Positions 1 to 8,890 of a DNA stretch of 64,000 nt are shown here, in pieces. A program made the translations under genes and the position numbers. The DNA comes from Flavobacterium sp. MedPE-SWcel (GTDB lineage Bacteria > Bacteroidota > Bacteroidia > Flavobacteriales > Flavobacteriaceae): the NCBI GenBank assembly GCA_001874325.1, contig MPCW01000010.1:53679-117678 (forward strand), read 5' to 3'. Numbering within the stretch: the stretch's first letter is position 1; the number at the start of each line of letters is the position of its first letter. A model generated the notes under the pieces. It did not search any database, was not told where the DNA came from, and was given only the letters and a program-made list of their open reading frames with translations.

Positions 1-2
1 AT

Positions 3-533
3 AGAAGCGGTATTTTTCCATGGTTTGAAGATGATGAGCCTATTTTATGGTGGAGTCCTCCAGAACGCATGGTATTGTTTTTTGATGATTTAAAAATATC
101 TAAAAGCATGCGAAATATTATTAATCGTAATATTTTTAAAGTAACTTTTAATACTGCTTTTGATGAAGTGATAAGCAATTGTCGCAGTATAAAACGTGAT
201 GGAGAATCAGGTACTTGGATAACCGAAGAAATGAAAGAAGCCTACATAAGCCTACATGAGCTAGGCTACGCAAAATCAGTAGAAATTTGGCAAGATGATA
301 ATTTAGTAGGTGGCCTGTATGGTGTAGATCTTGGCAATGTCTTTTGCGGAGAAAGCATGTTCTCTAAAGTATCTAATGCTAGCAAACTAGCTTTTATAGC
401 TTTAGCAAAGAAACTACAATATGAAAACTATAGACTTTTAGACTGCCAAGTACATAATGACCACTTAGAAAGTTTAGGTGCTAAAGAAATAAGCAGAGAA
501 CAATTCTTGAAAAAAATAAGCACTAATCGATAA
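3..533 (+). CDS. aat: Leucyl/phenylalanyl-tRNA--protein transferase, 5' end outside the window
   Basis: Cytoplasmic aminoacyl transferase of the N-degron pathway. It moves Leu or Phe from charged tRNA onto proteins with N-terminal Lys or Arg, marking them for ClpS/ClpAP. The frame is open from the window edge and reads GIFPWF, then PILWWSPPER, the conserved start of the family. It continues with LVGGLYG, FCGESMFS and DCQVHNDHLESLGA, all family signatures. The first ATG in the window (position 69) lies inside the domain and is not the real start. Probably only a short N-terminal piece is missing. A bidirectional hairpin terminator follows directly. Confidence 0.93.
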   Translation, partial: RSGIFPWFEDDEPILWWSPPERMVLFFDDLKISKSMRNIINRNIFKVTFNTAFDEVISNCRSIKRDGESGTWITEEMKEAYISLHELGYAKSVEIWQDDNLVGGLYGVDLGNVFCGESMFSKVSNASKLAFIALAKKLQYENYRLLDCQVHNDHLESLGAKEISREQFLKKISTNR

Positions 534-537
534 ACAC

Positions 538-571
538 AAAAAACCCGCTTCTATACAGAAACGGGTTTTTT
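538..571. terminator. Bidirectional terminator between aat and rpmA
   Basis: A-tract, CCCG, an inner TTCT/AGAA pairing, CGGG and a T-tract form a hairpin that works for both convergent genes. Confidence 0.8.
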
Positions 572-591
572 ATATACTTTTTTTCTTTGTC

Positions 592-852
592 TTAAGCTTC
601 AAATGGAACTACAGAAACAAAAGACTTATCGTCTCTTTTCTTCTGGAATTTCACAACACCGTCAACTTTTGCATGTAAAGTATGATCTTTACCCATGTAA
701 ACGTTTTCTCCAGGATTGTGTTTAGAACCTCTTTGTCTAACAATGATGTTACCTGCAATAGCAGCTTGACCACCATAAATCTTAACACCTAAACGTTTCG
801 ATTCTGATTCTCTACCATTCTTAGAACTACCGACACCTTTCTTGTGAGCCAT
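592..852 (-). CDS. rpmA: 50S ribosomal protein L27
   Basis: Ribosomal protein bL27, whose N-terminal tail reaches toward the peptidyl-transferase centre. The 86-residue product begins [16 protein letters not shown] and carries [15 protein letters not shown] and [11 protein letters not shown], typical of the family, at normal length. There is no N-terminal extension of the kind that is cleaved in Firmicutes. It is 56 bases downstream of rplU, so the two form the usual rplU-rpmA operon, ended by the hairpin at 538-571. Confidence 0.97.
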   Translation of the reverse strand: MAHKKGVGSSKNGRESESKRLGVKIYGGQAAIAGNIIVRQRGSKHNPGENVYMGKDHTLHAKVDGVVKFQKKRDDKSFVSVVPFEA

Positions 853-908
853 GATGTTTTAGTTTTAAATTGTTAATATTGTTAAGCAGTTCAACCGCTT
901 TTAATCAT

Positions 909-1232
909 TTATTTTGCTCCAGGAGCAGTAATATTAGAAATTGAGATTTGCGTTAAAGCCTGACGATGTCCGTTTTTAACTCTGTAACCTTTTCTTCTTT
1001 TCTTTTTGAAAACGATTACTTTATCTCCTTTTAAGTGCTGAAGCACTTTGGCTTCTACTGAAGCTCCTTCTATAGCTGGGGCGCCTATAGTAACGTTTCC
1101 TTCATTATCAAGTAAAAGAACTTTTGCAAATATAATTGCATCTCCTTCTTTACCTTCTAAACGGTGAACGTAAACTTTTTGGTCTTTGCTAACTTTAAAT
1201 TGTTGCCCTGCTATCTCTACGATTGCGTACAT
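909..1232 (-). CDS. rplU: 50S ribosomal protein L21
   Basis: Ribosomal protein bL21, 107 residues, beginning [14 protein letters not shown] and carrying [20 protein letters not shown], the conserved rRNA-binding segment. First gene of the rplU-rpmA operon. A well-formed Bacteroidota promoter (1264-1293) sits 32 bases upstream of its start. Confidence 0.97.
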   Translation of the reverse strand: MYAIVEIAGQQFKVSKDQKVYVHRLEGKEGDAIIFAKVLLLDNEGNVTIGAPAIEGASVEAKVLQHLKGDKVIVFKKKRRKGYRVKNGHRQALTQISISNITAPGAK

Positions 1233-1263
1233 AACAATATGTTTTAATTAAATTTTAAGGCTG

Positions 1264-1293
1264 CAAATATACAACTATTCGCCAAGTAATCAA
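1264..1293 (-). promoter_or_regulatory. Promoter of rplU-rpmA
   Basis: Read on the minus strand this is TTG, 19 bases, then TATATTTG, matching the Bacteroidota -33 (TTTG/TTG) and -7 (TAnnTTTG) consensus. The -7 element ends 32 bases before the rplU ATG. Confidence 0.6.
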
Positions 1294-1433
1294 CAACTTT
1301 GTGTATTTTTTTACCTCAAAAATTGCTTTACAACCCTTTGAGAACCACATTCCTAAAAAAAACTTTAGATTTATTGTAACAAAATCCCGAAATTGCACAC
1401 CAATTATTAAAATCAAAATAATTATTAATTTTT

Positions 1434-2759
1434 ATGAAAAAATCTTTAATGGCTTTGGGTTCTCTTCTCATGCTTGGCGGAGTAGCATCAGCCCAAGAAG
1501 TAGCATTTGAGGAATATGATTTGGACAATGGGATGCATGTTATCCTACACCAGGACAAAACAGCACCAGTTATTATTACTTCGGTAATGTATCATGTAGG
1601 TTCTAAGGACGAAAATCCTGAAAGAACAGGATTTGCACACTTCTTTGAACACCTTTTATTTGAAGGTACTGAGAACATCGAACGTGGAGAGTGGTTTAAA
1701 ATAGTTACTGCTAACGGTGGTAACAATAACGCCAACACGTCTGATGACAGAACGTATTATTATGAAGTTTTCCCTTCTAATAATCTTGAGCTTGCTATCT
1801 GGATGGAGTCAGAAAGACTTATGCACCCAGTAATCAACCAAATTGGTGTTGACACACAAAATGAGGTTGTAAAAGAAGAAAAAAGACTTCGTGTAGACAA
1901 CCAACCTTATGGTAGTCTTATTGCAGAAGTAAAAAGAAACATGTTTACAAAGCACCCATACCGTTGGGCAACTATCGGTTCTATGGATCACCTTGATGCT
2001 GCGACATTAGAGGAGTTTCAAGCTTTTAACAAGAAATACTATGTTCCTAACAACGCAGTTCTTGTTATAGCAGGAGATCTTGATGTTAAGCAAACAAAAG
2101 AATGGGTAGACAAGTACTTTGCACCAATACCAAAAGGAGCACCTGTTACTCGTAAAACATTTAAAGAAGATCCTATTACTGAGACTCTTCATGCAACATA
2201 CGAAGATCCTAATGTACAACTTCCAATGGTTGTTTCTGCATACAGAACCCCTTCTATGAAAACTAGAGATGCTAGAGTATTAGACATGATCTCTACAATA
2301 CTTAGTAATGGTAAAAGCTCAAGAATGTACAAGAAAATTGTAGATGAGCAAAAAATGGCATTACAAATAGGTGCATTTAACTATAGTCAAGAAGACTATG
2401 GTATGTACATTGTATATGGTATACCAATGCAGGGACACACTGCTGAAGAACTTACAAAAGAAGCTGACGAAGAAATCGTTAAGTTACAAAAAGAGCTTAT
2501 CTCTACAAAAGAGTTTGAAAAACTACAAAACATCTACGAAAGCCAGTATGTAAATAGTAATGCTAGTGTAGAAGGTGTTGCAAGTAATCTTGCTACTTAC
2601 TACATGCTTTATGGTGATGTAAACCTTATTAATACTGAAATAGACATTTACCGTTCTATTACTAGAGAAGAAATAAGAGAAGTTGCTAAAAAGTATCTTA
2701 ACCCTAACCAAAGGTTAATACTTGATTATGTACCAGCTAAAGACAAAGCACAAAACTAA
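1434..2759 (+). CDS. M16 family zinc metallopeptidase, catalytic subunit
   Basis: Secreted peptidase of the pitrilysin/insulinase family (M16B type), 441 residues. A Sec signal ends at about residue 21 (AxAQ). The inverted zinc motif HXXEH is at H69-F-F-E72-H73, and the third ligand E149 follows after 75 residues, so the enzyme should be active. It is followed 13 bases later by a second M16 protein that lacks the zinc site. This pairing of active and inactive subunits is known for M16B heterodimers of the periplasm. The start was chosen for its signal peptide. Confidence 0.93.
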   Translation: MKKSLMALGSLLMLGGVASAQEVAFEEYDLDNGMHVILHQDKTAPVIITSVMYHVGSKDENPERTGFAHFFEHLLFEGTENIERGEWFKIVTANGGNNNANTSDDRTYYYEVFPSNNLELAIWMESERLMHPVINQIGVDTQNEVVKEEKRLRVDNQPYGSLIAEVKRNMFTKHPYRWATIGSMDHLDAATLEEFQAFNKKYYVPNNAVLVIAGDLDVKQTKEWVDKYFAPIPKGAPVTRKTFKEDPITETLHATYEDPNVQLPMVVSAYRTPSMKTRDARVLDMISTILSNGKSSRMYKKIVDEQKMALQIGAFNYSQEDYGMYIVYGIPMQGHTAEELTKEADEEIVKLQKELISTKEFEKLQNIYESQYVNSNASVEGVASNLATYYMLYGDVNLINTEIDIYRSITREEIREVAKKYLNPNQRLILDYVPAKDKAQN

Positions 2760-2772
2760 GCAGTAAAATATC

Positions 2773-4815
2773 ATGAAAAAAGTTATATATATATTAGCCG
2801 GCTTGTTTTTATCTATTACTATGCAGGCACAAGACAGACCAATGCCCAAAGCTGGGCCAGCCCCTACTGTAAACGTAGGTAAGCCAGAAACATTTACGCT
2901 TAAAAACGGATTGAAAGTACTTGTGGTAGAAAACCACAAACTACCTAGAGTATCTTTTACGCTTACTATGGACAACGCACCTTATGCTGAAGGAAGCAAA
3001 AAGGGAGTTGCTGATATGACAAGTGCCCTTATGGGTAGTGGTACTACAAGCATTTCTAAAGAAGACTTTAATGAAGAGGTTGACTTTTTAGGAGCAAACA
3101 TTAACTTCTGGGCTGAAGGAGCTTCTGCAAGTGGTTTATCTAAGTACTCTAAGAGAATGATGGAGCTTATGGCTGATGGAGCTTTAAATCCAAAATTCAC
3201 ACAAGAAGAATTTGACAAACAAAAGGATCAAATCTTAGAAGGACTTAAGTCTGAAGAGAAAAACGTTTCTTCTGTAGCGTCAAGAGTAAGAAGTGCTCTT
3301 GTTTATGGTAAAAGCCACCCAAGAGGAGAATACCTTAGCGAAGAAACATTAAACAATGTTACTCTTGCTGATGTAAAAGACAACTATAACACATACTTTG
3401 TTCCTGGTAACGCTTACCTTATCATTGTAGGTGATGTTAAAACAAGACAGGTTAAGAAACAAGTTAAAAAACTTTTCGGAAACTGGACTGCTAACACTGC
3501 ACCAAGCGTTGGATACAGTAACCCAAGAGATGTACAATACACTCAAATTAACTTTGTAGACATGCCAAATGCTGTACAGAGTGAGATTGCTGTAATAAAC
3601 TTGGTAGATCTTAAAATGACTGATAAAGAATATTTCGCTTCAATCCTTGCTAACCAAATCCTTGGTGGTGGTGGTGAAGGTAGATTATTCCTTAACCTTC
3701 GTGAAGCTCATGCTTGGACATACGGAGCATACTCTTCTATAGGGTCAGGTAAATACATATCTTCTTTTAGAGCTACTACTTCTGTAAGAAATACTGTTAC
3801 TGACAGTGCTATTGCAGAAATACAAAATGAGGTTAGAAGAATGAGAAATGATCTTGTATCTGCTGAAGATCTTAAAAATGCAAAAGCTAAATACATTGGT
3901 AACTTTGTAATGCAGATGGAAAAACCATCTACAGTAGCTCGTTATGCATTATCTACAGAGACAAATAAATTACCTGCTGATTTCTACGAGAACTACATTA
4001 AAAACATTAATGCAGTAACTGCTCAGGATATTAAAAATGCAGCTAACAAATTCTTCCTTGCTGATAAAGCTAGAATTGTAGTTGTAGGTAAAGCTGCTGA
4101 CGTATTACCAGGGCTTGAAAGTTCTAAAATGCCAATATTCTATTTTGACAAATGGGGTAACAAAACTGAAAAACCAGTAGTTAACAAGCCTCTTCCAGAA
4201 GGTGTAACTGCTCAAACAGTTTTAGACGGATACATTGCTGCAATTGGTGGAGAAAAAGCTGTAAAAGGTGTTAAAACACTTTACACAAAATCTACTGGAA
4301 CTGTACAAGGTACACCACTTGAACTTACTATGAAAGTATCATCTGACAACATGCAGTTTGTTGAAATGACTGCTATGGGTATGTCTATGATGAAGCAAGT
4401 AGTTAACGATAAAGGTGGATACATGGTACAACAAGGTCAGAAAGTAGATGTTCCTGCTGAAGAACTTGCTGAATTAAGAGCTGCTGCTGTACCATTTGAA
4501 GAGTTAGGACTTATGAGTAATAAAGAAATAACTCTTACAGGTATTGAAGCTGTAAACGGAAATGACGCTTATGCTGTTAAAAACGGTACAACTACTTATT
4601 TCTACGATGTTAAGTCTGGTTTAAAAATTGCTGAAGCTAAAGAGCAAGAGCAAATGGGACAGAAAATGACTCAAACTACTTACTATGGTGACTACAAAGC
4701 GGTGAAAGGTATTAAAGTACCACACAAAGTAACTATGAATGTAGGTATTGAAATAGACCTTACTGTTAATGAAGTAAAAATTAACGAAGGTGTTAGCGCT
4801 GCTGATTTCAAATAA
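2773..4815 (+). CDS. M16 family peptidase-like protein, non-catalytic partner with C-terminal extension
   Basis: 680 residues with a Sec signal (about 1-19, ending MQAQ). Residues about 40-455 hold two M16 domains. Where HXXEH should be, the sequence reads GVADMTSALMGSG, so the zinc site is absent. The second domain keeps GGGGEGRLFLNLREAHAWTY, the Arg/Tyr substrate-binding motif typical of the non-catalytic M16B subunit. Residues about 470-680 form an extra domain (VLDGYIAAIGGEKAVKGV onward) that resembles the lipoprotein-carrier-like modules common in Bacteroidota; that assignment is inference. It follows the catalytic subunit by 13 bases, and the operon ends at the hairpin at 4841-4870. Confidence 0.9.
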   Translation: MKKVIYILAGLFLSITMQAQDRPMPKAGPAPTVNVGKPETFTLKNGLKVLVVENHKLPRVSFTLTMDNAPYAEGSKKGVADMTSALMGSGTTSISKEDFNEEVDFLGANINFWAEGASASGLSKYSKRMMELMADGALNPKFTQEEFDKQKDQILEGLKSEEKNVSSVASRVRSALVYGKSHPRGEYLSEETLNNVTLADVKDNYNTYFVPGNAYLIIVGDVKTRQVKKQVKKLFGNWTANTAPSVGYSNPRDVQYTQINFVDMPNAVQSEIAVINLVDLKMTDKEYFASILANQILGGGGEGRLFLNLREAHAWTYGAYSSIGSGKYISSFRATTSVRNTVTDSAIAEIQNEVRRMRNDLVSAEDLKNAKAKYIGNFVMQMEKPSTVARYALSTETNKLPADFYENYIKNINAVTAQDIKNAANKFFLADKARIVVVGKAADVLPGLESSKMPIFYFDKWGNKTEKPVVNKPLPEGVTAQTVLDGYIAAIGGEKAVKGVKTLYTKSTGTVQGTPLELTMKVSSDNMQFVEMTAMGMSMMKQVVNDKGGYMVQQGQKVDVPAEELAELRAAAVPFEELGLMSNKEITLTGIEAVNGNDAYAVKNGTTTYFYDVKSGLKIAEAKEQEQMGQKMTQTTYYGDYKAVKGIKVPHKVTMNVGIEIDLTVNEVKINEGVSAADFK

Positions 4816-4840
4816 GAAATTACAGATCTAGTTATATCAC

Positions 4841-4870
4841 AAAAGGCTGCCCATTGGGCAGCCTTTTCTT
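4841..4870. terminator. Bidirectional terminator after the M16 pair
   Basis: Near-perfect inverted repeat AAAAGGCTGCCCA / TGGGCAGCCTTTT with T-tracts on both strands. It serves both the M16 operon and the convergent EamA gene. Confidence 0.8.
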
Positions 4871-4909
4871 TTTATATATGCTTCTTAATTATTTAACCGT
4901 ACGAAAATA

Positions 4910-5776
4910 TTATTTTCTGGATGAGAAGTAAACTCCTAGTAAAATGATAAACGCTCCTAAAACCTGTAACATTGATAATGACTCATTATCAAACAAGCCC
5001 CAACAGAATGCTACAACAGGTATCATATAAGTAACCGAAGAAGTAAATATAGGCGATGAAATATGAATCAATTTAAAGAAGATAATATTAGCTATACCTG
5101 TACCTACTATTCCTAATATAGCTACATATAGCATTGCATTTTGCGTTTCTGGCTGAGTCATAACCTCTCCGAAACCTGAAGAGAAAAGTATAGCTATAGC
5201 TGGTAAAATCATTACCGCAAAATTACCAGTAGAAATACTTAAAGGGCTTACATCTGAAAGATACTTCTTTACAAGGTTTATATTAAACGAATAACAAAAT
5301 GCTGCAACCACTACATATAATGTATAATAATAATTCTGATTTGGATTATCTATAGCTCCTTTAAAAACTAATAGTCCACAACCTAAAAGCCCTATAATCA
5401 CCCCAAACAATTGACGCTTTTGAAACTGCAACCCAAACACAGCAGCACCTATAACTAAAGTACCTATTGGTGTTAATGAATTTAATATTGCAGTAATAGA
5501 GCTATGTATTTCTGTTTGTGCAATCGAGAAAAGGTATACAGGTAAAAACGTACCAAATAATGCTGTAAGTGCTAAATACTTCCATTTACCTCTTGGCACA
5601 TTCTTTAAACTATTAAAACCTACAATTAACAGGAACAATGCACAAAAAATTATACGAAGTGATCCTAACTGAAAAGGAGTTAATCCTAAAAGCCCACGTT
5701 TAATAAGAATAAATGAACTTCCCCATGTAAGAGATAGTATGATAAGAAGATACCATTTTAGATGTTTAGATTGCAT
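4910..5776 (-). CDS. EamA/DMT family transporter
   Basis: Inner-membrane drug/metabolite-superfamily permease with about ten membrane segments, as two EamA repeats. It begins WYLLIILSLTWGSSFILIKRGLLG, the usual first helix with its TWGSSF motif. I place the start at the ATG at 5776 (MQSKHLKW, 288 residues). The longer frame to 5854 adds a basic tail not expected in the family and runs into the divergent regulatory region. The substrate cannot be told from the sequence. It is divergent from the heavy-metal lipoprotein gene. Confidence 0.85.
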   Translation of the reverse strand: MQSKHLKWYLLIILSLTWGSSFILIKRGLLGLTPFQLGSLRIIFCALFLLIVGFNSLKNVPRGKWKYLALTALFGTFLPVYLFSIAQTEIHSSITAILNSLTPIGTLVIGAAVFGLQFQKRQLFGVIIGLLGCGLLVFKGAIDNPNQNYYYTLYVVVAAFCYSFNINLVKKYLSDVSPLSISTGNFAVMILPAIAILFSSGFGEVMTQPETQNAMLYVAILGIVGTGIANIIFFKLIHISSPIFTSSVTYMIPVVAFCWGLFDNESLSMLQVLGAFIILLGVYFSSRK

Positions 5777-5832
5777 AAAATATTTTTGCGCCAAAATTCC
5801 AACAATAAAATCAGATAACAAACGTTTTTTTA

Positions 5833-5840
5833 TAAATTTG
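5833..5840 (+). promoter_or_regulatory. Predicted -7 element for the HMA lipoprotein gene
   Basis: TAAATTTG, an exact TAnnTTTG match 47 bases before the ATG at 5888. No clear -33 TTG at normal spacing, so this is tentative. Confidence 0.35.
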
Positions 5841-5887
5841 TATCTACGATACAAACAAAAACGTATAATTAAAATAATTACAATATT

Positions 5888-6445
5888 ATGATCAATCTAG
5901 TTAAAAAACTTTCCTTTTTTGCTCTTGTAGCATTACTTTCTGTAAGCTGTAAAGACGCTGCTAAAGAAGGAGAAACAGAAACTACTCCTGCTGTTGAGGC
6001 AACAACGGAAGAAACTACAGAGGCGACTCCTGAAGTAGCTGCTAACCTAGAAACTACTACTTTTAAAATAGACGGTATGACTTGTGCAGTAGGTTGTGCT
6101 GGTGTTATAGAAAACAAACTTGCTGGTCTTGATGGTGTAGAAAATGCTGAAGTAGATTTTGAAAACAAAACTGCTACTATTTCTTTTGATGCTGCAAAAC
6201 AAACTCCTGAAACAATTGTAGGTACTGTTGAAAATGTTGCTGATGGTATTTATACTGTTTCTGAAATAACAAACTCTGGTGATAAAGCTGAACTTTTTAA
6301 AGCTGACCAAGAGCAAGAAAAAAAGAAAAAGAAAAGTAAAACAGCAAAAACGCCTAAAACAGCAAAGACTGCAAAAGGTTGTTCTAGCAAGAAATGCTGT
6401 TCTAGTAAAAAAGCATGTGGAGATAAAAAAGCAAAAAAAGCTTAA
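5888..6445 (+). CDS. Lipoprotein with heavy-metal-associated (HMA) domain and Lys/Cys-rich tail
   Basis: 185 residues. A lipobox ends at C21 (LLSVSC). A Thr/Glu-rich linker (about 25-55) is followed by an HMA ferredoxin-like fold (about 57-125) containing GMTCAVGC. The two cysteines (C66, C70) are three residues apart rather than the two of classical CXXC copper chaperones. The last 45 residues are Lys/Thr/Ala repeats ending in a cluster of four cysteines (C165, C170, C171, C177), which could bind further metal. Likely a periplasm-facing metal-binding lipoprotein, with copper the first guess. Single gene, closed by a perfect palindromic terminator. Function is inferred from the domain only. 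Confidence 0.85.
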   Translation: MINLVKKLSFFALVALLSVSCKDAAKEGETETTPAVEATTEETTEATPEVAANLETTTFKIDGMTCAVGCAGVIENKLAGLDGVENAEVDFENKTATISFDAAKQTPETIVGTVENVADGIYTVSEITNSGDKAELFKADQEQEKKKKKSKTAKTPKTAKTAKGCSSKKCCSSKKACGDKKAKKA

Positions 6446-6462
6446 TACACCTCTCACTATTT

Positions 6463-6502
6463 GATATAAAAAAAGCAGCCAATTGGCTGCTTTTTTTATA
6501 TC
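6463..6502. terminator. Bidirectional terminator, perfect 40-bp palindrome
   Basis: Both halves are exact reverse complements over 20 bases each, with a GCAGCC/GGCTGC core flanked by A7/T7 and ATAT. It lies between convergent genes (HMA lipoprotein and gldD). Confidence 0.85.
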
Positions 6503-6506
6503 TTAT

Positions 6507-7082
6507 TTACTTTTTCCACTTAATAGTTTCCATTATATTTTGCATATCCTCCTTAATGTAGCTAACTGCTGGCATTATAGAGTCATAATTTGGTTTAGTA
6601 TGAAAATATATAGACCCTGTAAGGAAATGATTTGTACTATCAGTAACATAAAACTGAGCATTAGTAGCAGCGTTACCTCCTACTTGATAAAACATTCCGT
6701 GAACATTTTCTAGCCCATTACTAAAAGGCAACTCTTTTATTGTATTAGCCTTAATCACATGCTCATAGGTTAACTTTTGAGCATCTCGCAATAACACCTC
6801 TATATTATCAGAAACTGGCTTATATGTAAGATGTATTGTTCCTTTCATCTTAGGGTACTCTAATGTAAAATTACAATTACCCTTGCTCTTCATTATCGAC
6901 TGAGAGTTAAACTCAAAAGTAAAAGGACATGTACCATCATACATAACATGATTATCTTCTATAGGGTAATCTAAACGCAAATAAGCTTGAGGTTTAGGTA
7001 CAGTTTCATCTCCACAAGACACCAAAAATGTACTTATAATTGTAAAAACTGCTACTCTTATTATTTTTCTTCTACTTTTCAT
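6507..7082 (-). CDS. gldD: Gliding motility lipoprotein GldD
   Basis: Lipoprotein required for flavobacterial gliding and linked to T9SS function. 191 residues with a lipobox ending at C23 (FLVSC). Family features include PKPQAYLRLDYP, YDGTCPFTFEF and the C-terminal HFLTGSIYFHTKPNYDS. The order ssb-gldE-gldD is the conserved arrangement known from Flavobacterium. The ATG overlaps the gldE stop codon by one base, so translation is likely coupled. Confidence 0.93.
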   Translation of the reverse strand: MKSRRKIIRVAVFTIISTFLVSCGDETVPKPQAYLRLDYPIEDNHVMYDGTCPFTFEFNSQSIMKSKGNCNFTLEYPKMKGTIHLTYKPVSDNIEVLLRDAQKLTYEHVIKANTIKELPFSNGLENVHGMFYQVGGNAATNAQFYVTDSTNHFLTGSIYFHTKPNYDSIMPAVSYIKEDMQNIMETIKWKK

Positions 7083-8368
7083 TATTCTAGCGTAACCTTT
7101 ATTTGTTTTATTCTTCTCTTATCAACCGATTCGATTGTAAAGATATTGTCATTAAAAGTAATTTTCTGTCCTTTTTTAGGAAAGTTACCTGATATTTCGA
7201 GAATAAAGCCTGCTAATGTCTCTGCCTCCCCTTTAGATTCTTCGAAATTTTCTTCATTTACATCTGTAATACGATAAAAATCCTTAAGGTTTATCTTACC
7301 ATCAAACAGAAAATTTTTCTCATCTATCTGAGTGTAAACAATATCTTCATCATCAAATTCATCACTAATATCTCCTACTATTTCTTCTAATATATCCTCT
7401 AATGAAATTAGTCCCGACGTACCTCCATATTCATCAACCACTATAGCAAGATGATTTTTCATACTTTGAAATTCTTTAAGCAAATCGTCTAGCTTCTTAC
7501 TTTCTGGCACAAAAAAAGCATCTCTTATTAAAGACTGCCATTCAAATTCAGTCTTGTCAATATAAGGCAACAAGTCTTTTACAAACAAAACTCCCTCTAT
7601 ATGATCTATATTTTCTTTAAATATCGGAATACGCGAAAAACCACTCTCTACTATTTTAGGGAAAATATCCGCAAAAGTTTCTTCTATATCTAACGCAAAA
7701 ATATCAATACGTGGGCTCATAACTTGGCGCACATCAGTATTCCCAAAGGTTACTATACCCTCTAATATTTTCTGTTCTTCAGCAGTAGCATCGCCATAAT
7801 CAGTAAGTTCTAAGGCTTGAGAAAGTTGATCGACTGATATACTAGAACGTTGTACATTAAACTTTTTATACAATACTAGCATTACCTCACGCATAGGCAC
7901 ACTTATAGGGTAAAGTAATTTATTAAGTATAAAAAGCGGATAAGCAACTCTTAAAGAGAAAACTCTACTATTACGGGTAGCATATACCTTTGGTATTACT
8001 TCACCAAACAAGAGCAATATAAACGTCATAACTACAACCTCTACCACAAACCGAAGATAATCAGATACTATTGGGTGAAATAAGCTATCTGCAAACCTAA
8101 AGAAAAGTATAATGACAGCTATATTTATAAAAGTATTAGCAACTACAATAGTCGCCAGAAGTTTTTTAGGTTTTTCTAATAATGAAATTAAAAACTTTCC
8201 TCTCTTGGGGTTTTTATCATTTATTGCTGTAATATCTTCTGTTGATAACAAAAAAACAGCAACCTCTGCCCCTGATATAAAGGCAGAACATAATAAAAGG
8301 AAAACCATCCCTACACAACCTATTATAAGGTTATAATCATACAATATACTCGAGGGGTCAGGATCCAA
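7082..8368 (-). CDS. gldE: Gliding motility-associated protein GldE (CNNM/CBS-domain membrane protein)
   Basis: 428 residues. An N-terminal DUF21/CNNM membrane region has about four segments (18-165, including AFISGAEVAVF). A pair of CBS domains follows (about 200-330; VDEYGGTSGLISLEDILEEI is the second). The C-terminal part is a CorC/HlyC-type domain (about 345-428). Annotation as hemolysin or CorC transporter is common for such proteins, but the position between ssb and gldD identifies gldE, needed for or enhancing GldD function in gliding. Starts 23 bases after ssb. Confidence 0.92.
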   Translation of the reverse strand: MDPDPSSILYDYNLIIGCVGMVFLLLCSAFISGAEVAVFLLSTEDITAINDKNPKRGKFLISLLEKPKKLLATIVVANTFINIAVIILFFRFADSLFHPIVSDYLRFVVEVVVMTFILLLFGEVIPKVYATRNSRVFSLRVAYPLFILNKLLYPISVPMREVMLVLYKKFNVQRSSISVDQLSQALELTDYGDATAEEQKILEGIVTFGNTDVRQVMSPRIDIFALDIEETFADIFPKIVESGFSRIPIFKENIDHIEGVLFVKDLLPYIDKTEFEWQSLIRDAFFVPESKKLDDLLKEFQSMKNHLAIVVDEYGGTSGLISLEDILEEIVGDISDEFDDEDIVYTQIDEKNFLFDGKINLKDFYRITDVNEENFEESKGEAETLAGFILEISGNFPKKGQKITFNDNIFTIESVDKRRIKQIKVTLE

Positions 8369-8391
8369 TGTTATAAGTTTTTATTTAATAG

Positions 8392-8838
8392 TTAAAATGG
8401 TAAGTCGTCATCTGGTGCCGGCACACTTGTATTTTGACTAGAACCTTTTGTAGGTTCATTATTTTGTGATGACTGTTGTTGCTTTGTAGGGTCTAATTCT
8501 TTTTTAGTTGTTAAGAATGTAAAGTCGGTAGCTTGTATTTCTGTAGTATATCTTGCAACACCATCTTCTCCCTGCCATTGTCTTGACTTTATACGTCCTT
8601 CTACATAAATTTTATCCCCCTTACTTAAATACTTTTCACATACTTCAGCAGCTTTATTACGCACCACTATATTATGCCATTCAGTAGAGGTTATCTTTTC
8701 ATTTGTTTGTTTGTTTACATACGTTTCATTTGTTGCCAAAGGAAAACGCCCTACACAATTACCCCCGTCAAAATAGTGCATTTTTATGTCGTCACCTAAA
8801 TGCCCTATAAGCATTACTTTATTCAATGTTCCGCTCAT
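8392..8838 (-). CDS. ssb: Single-stranded DNA-binding protein
   Basis: 148 residues with an N-terminal OB fold (about 4-108: LNKVMLIGHLGDD, TEWHNIVV, GDKIYVEGRIKSRQW). A Gln/Asn/Ser-rich linker is followed by the acidic tip DDDLPF, which recruits repair and replication partners. It has its own promoter (8860-8890) overlapping the end of mutY, so it can be expressed apart from mutY while leading into gldE-gldD. Confidence 0.97.
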   Translation of the reverse strand: MSGTLNKVMLIGHLGDDIKMHYFDGGNCVGRFPLATNETYVNKQTNEKITSTEWHNIVVRNKAAEVCEKYLSKGDKIYVEGRIKSRQWQGEDGVARYTTEIQATDFTFLTTKKELDPTKQQQSSQNNEPTKGSSQNTSVPAPDDDLPF

Positions 8839-8859
8839 ATCCGAAGTTTAGTATTAACT

Positions 8860-8890
8860 CAAAAATAGTAAATTTTGATATTAATCCCAA
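8860..8890 (-). promoter_or_regulatory. Promoter of ssb-gldE-gldD
   Basis: Minus strand TTG, 20 bases, TATTTTTG. The -7 element ends 22 bases before the ssb ATG, and the -33 element lies within the last codons of mutY. Confidence 0.55.

Noticed and set aside
1301..1510. Small plus-strand frame overlapping the start of the M16 protease
   Set aside because: Overlaps the signal peptide in another frame and has no family features.
6313..6385. Lys/Thr/Ala repeats as a tandem DNA repeat
   Set aside because: The codons vary (aaaacagcaaaaacg type), so it is protein low complexity, not a DNA repeat array.
6047..6457. 136-residue Phe/Cys-rich frame on the minus strand
   Set aside because: Antisense shadow of the Lys-rich HMA lipoprotein gene; composition follows from complementing AAA codons.
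7082..8368. Annotation as hemolysin or CorC magnesium/cobalt transporter
   Set aside because: The domain set fits, but the ssb-gldE-gldD order identifies gldE more precisely.
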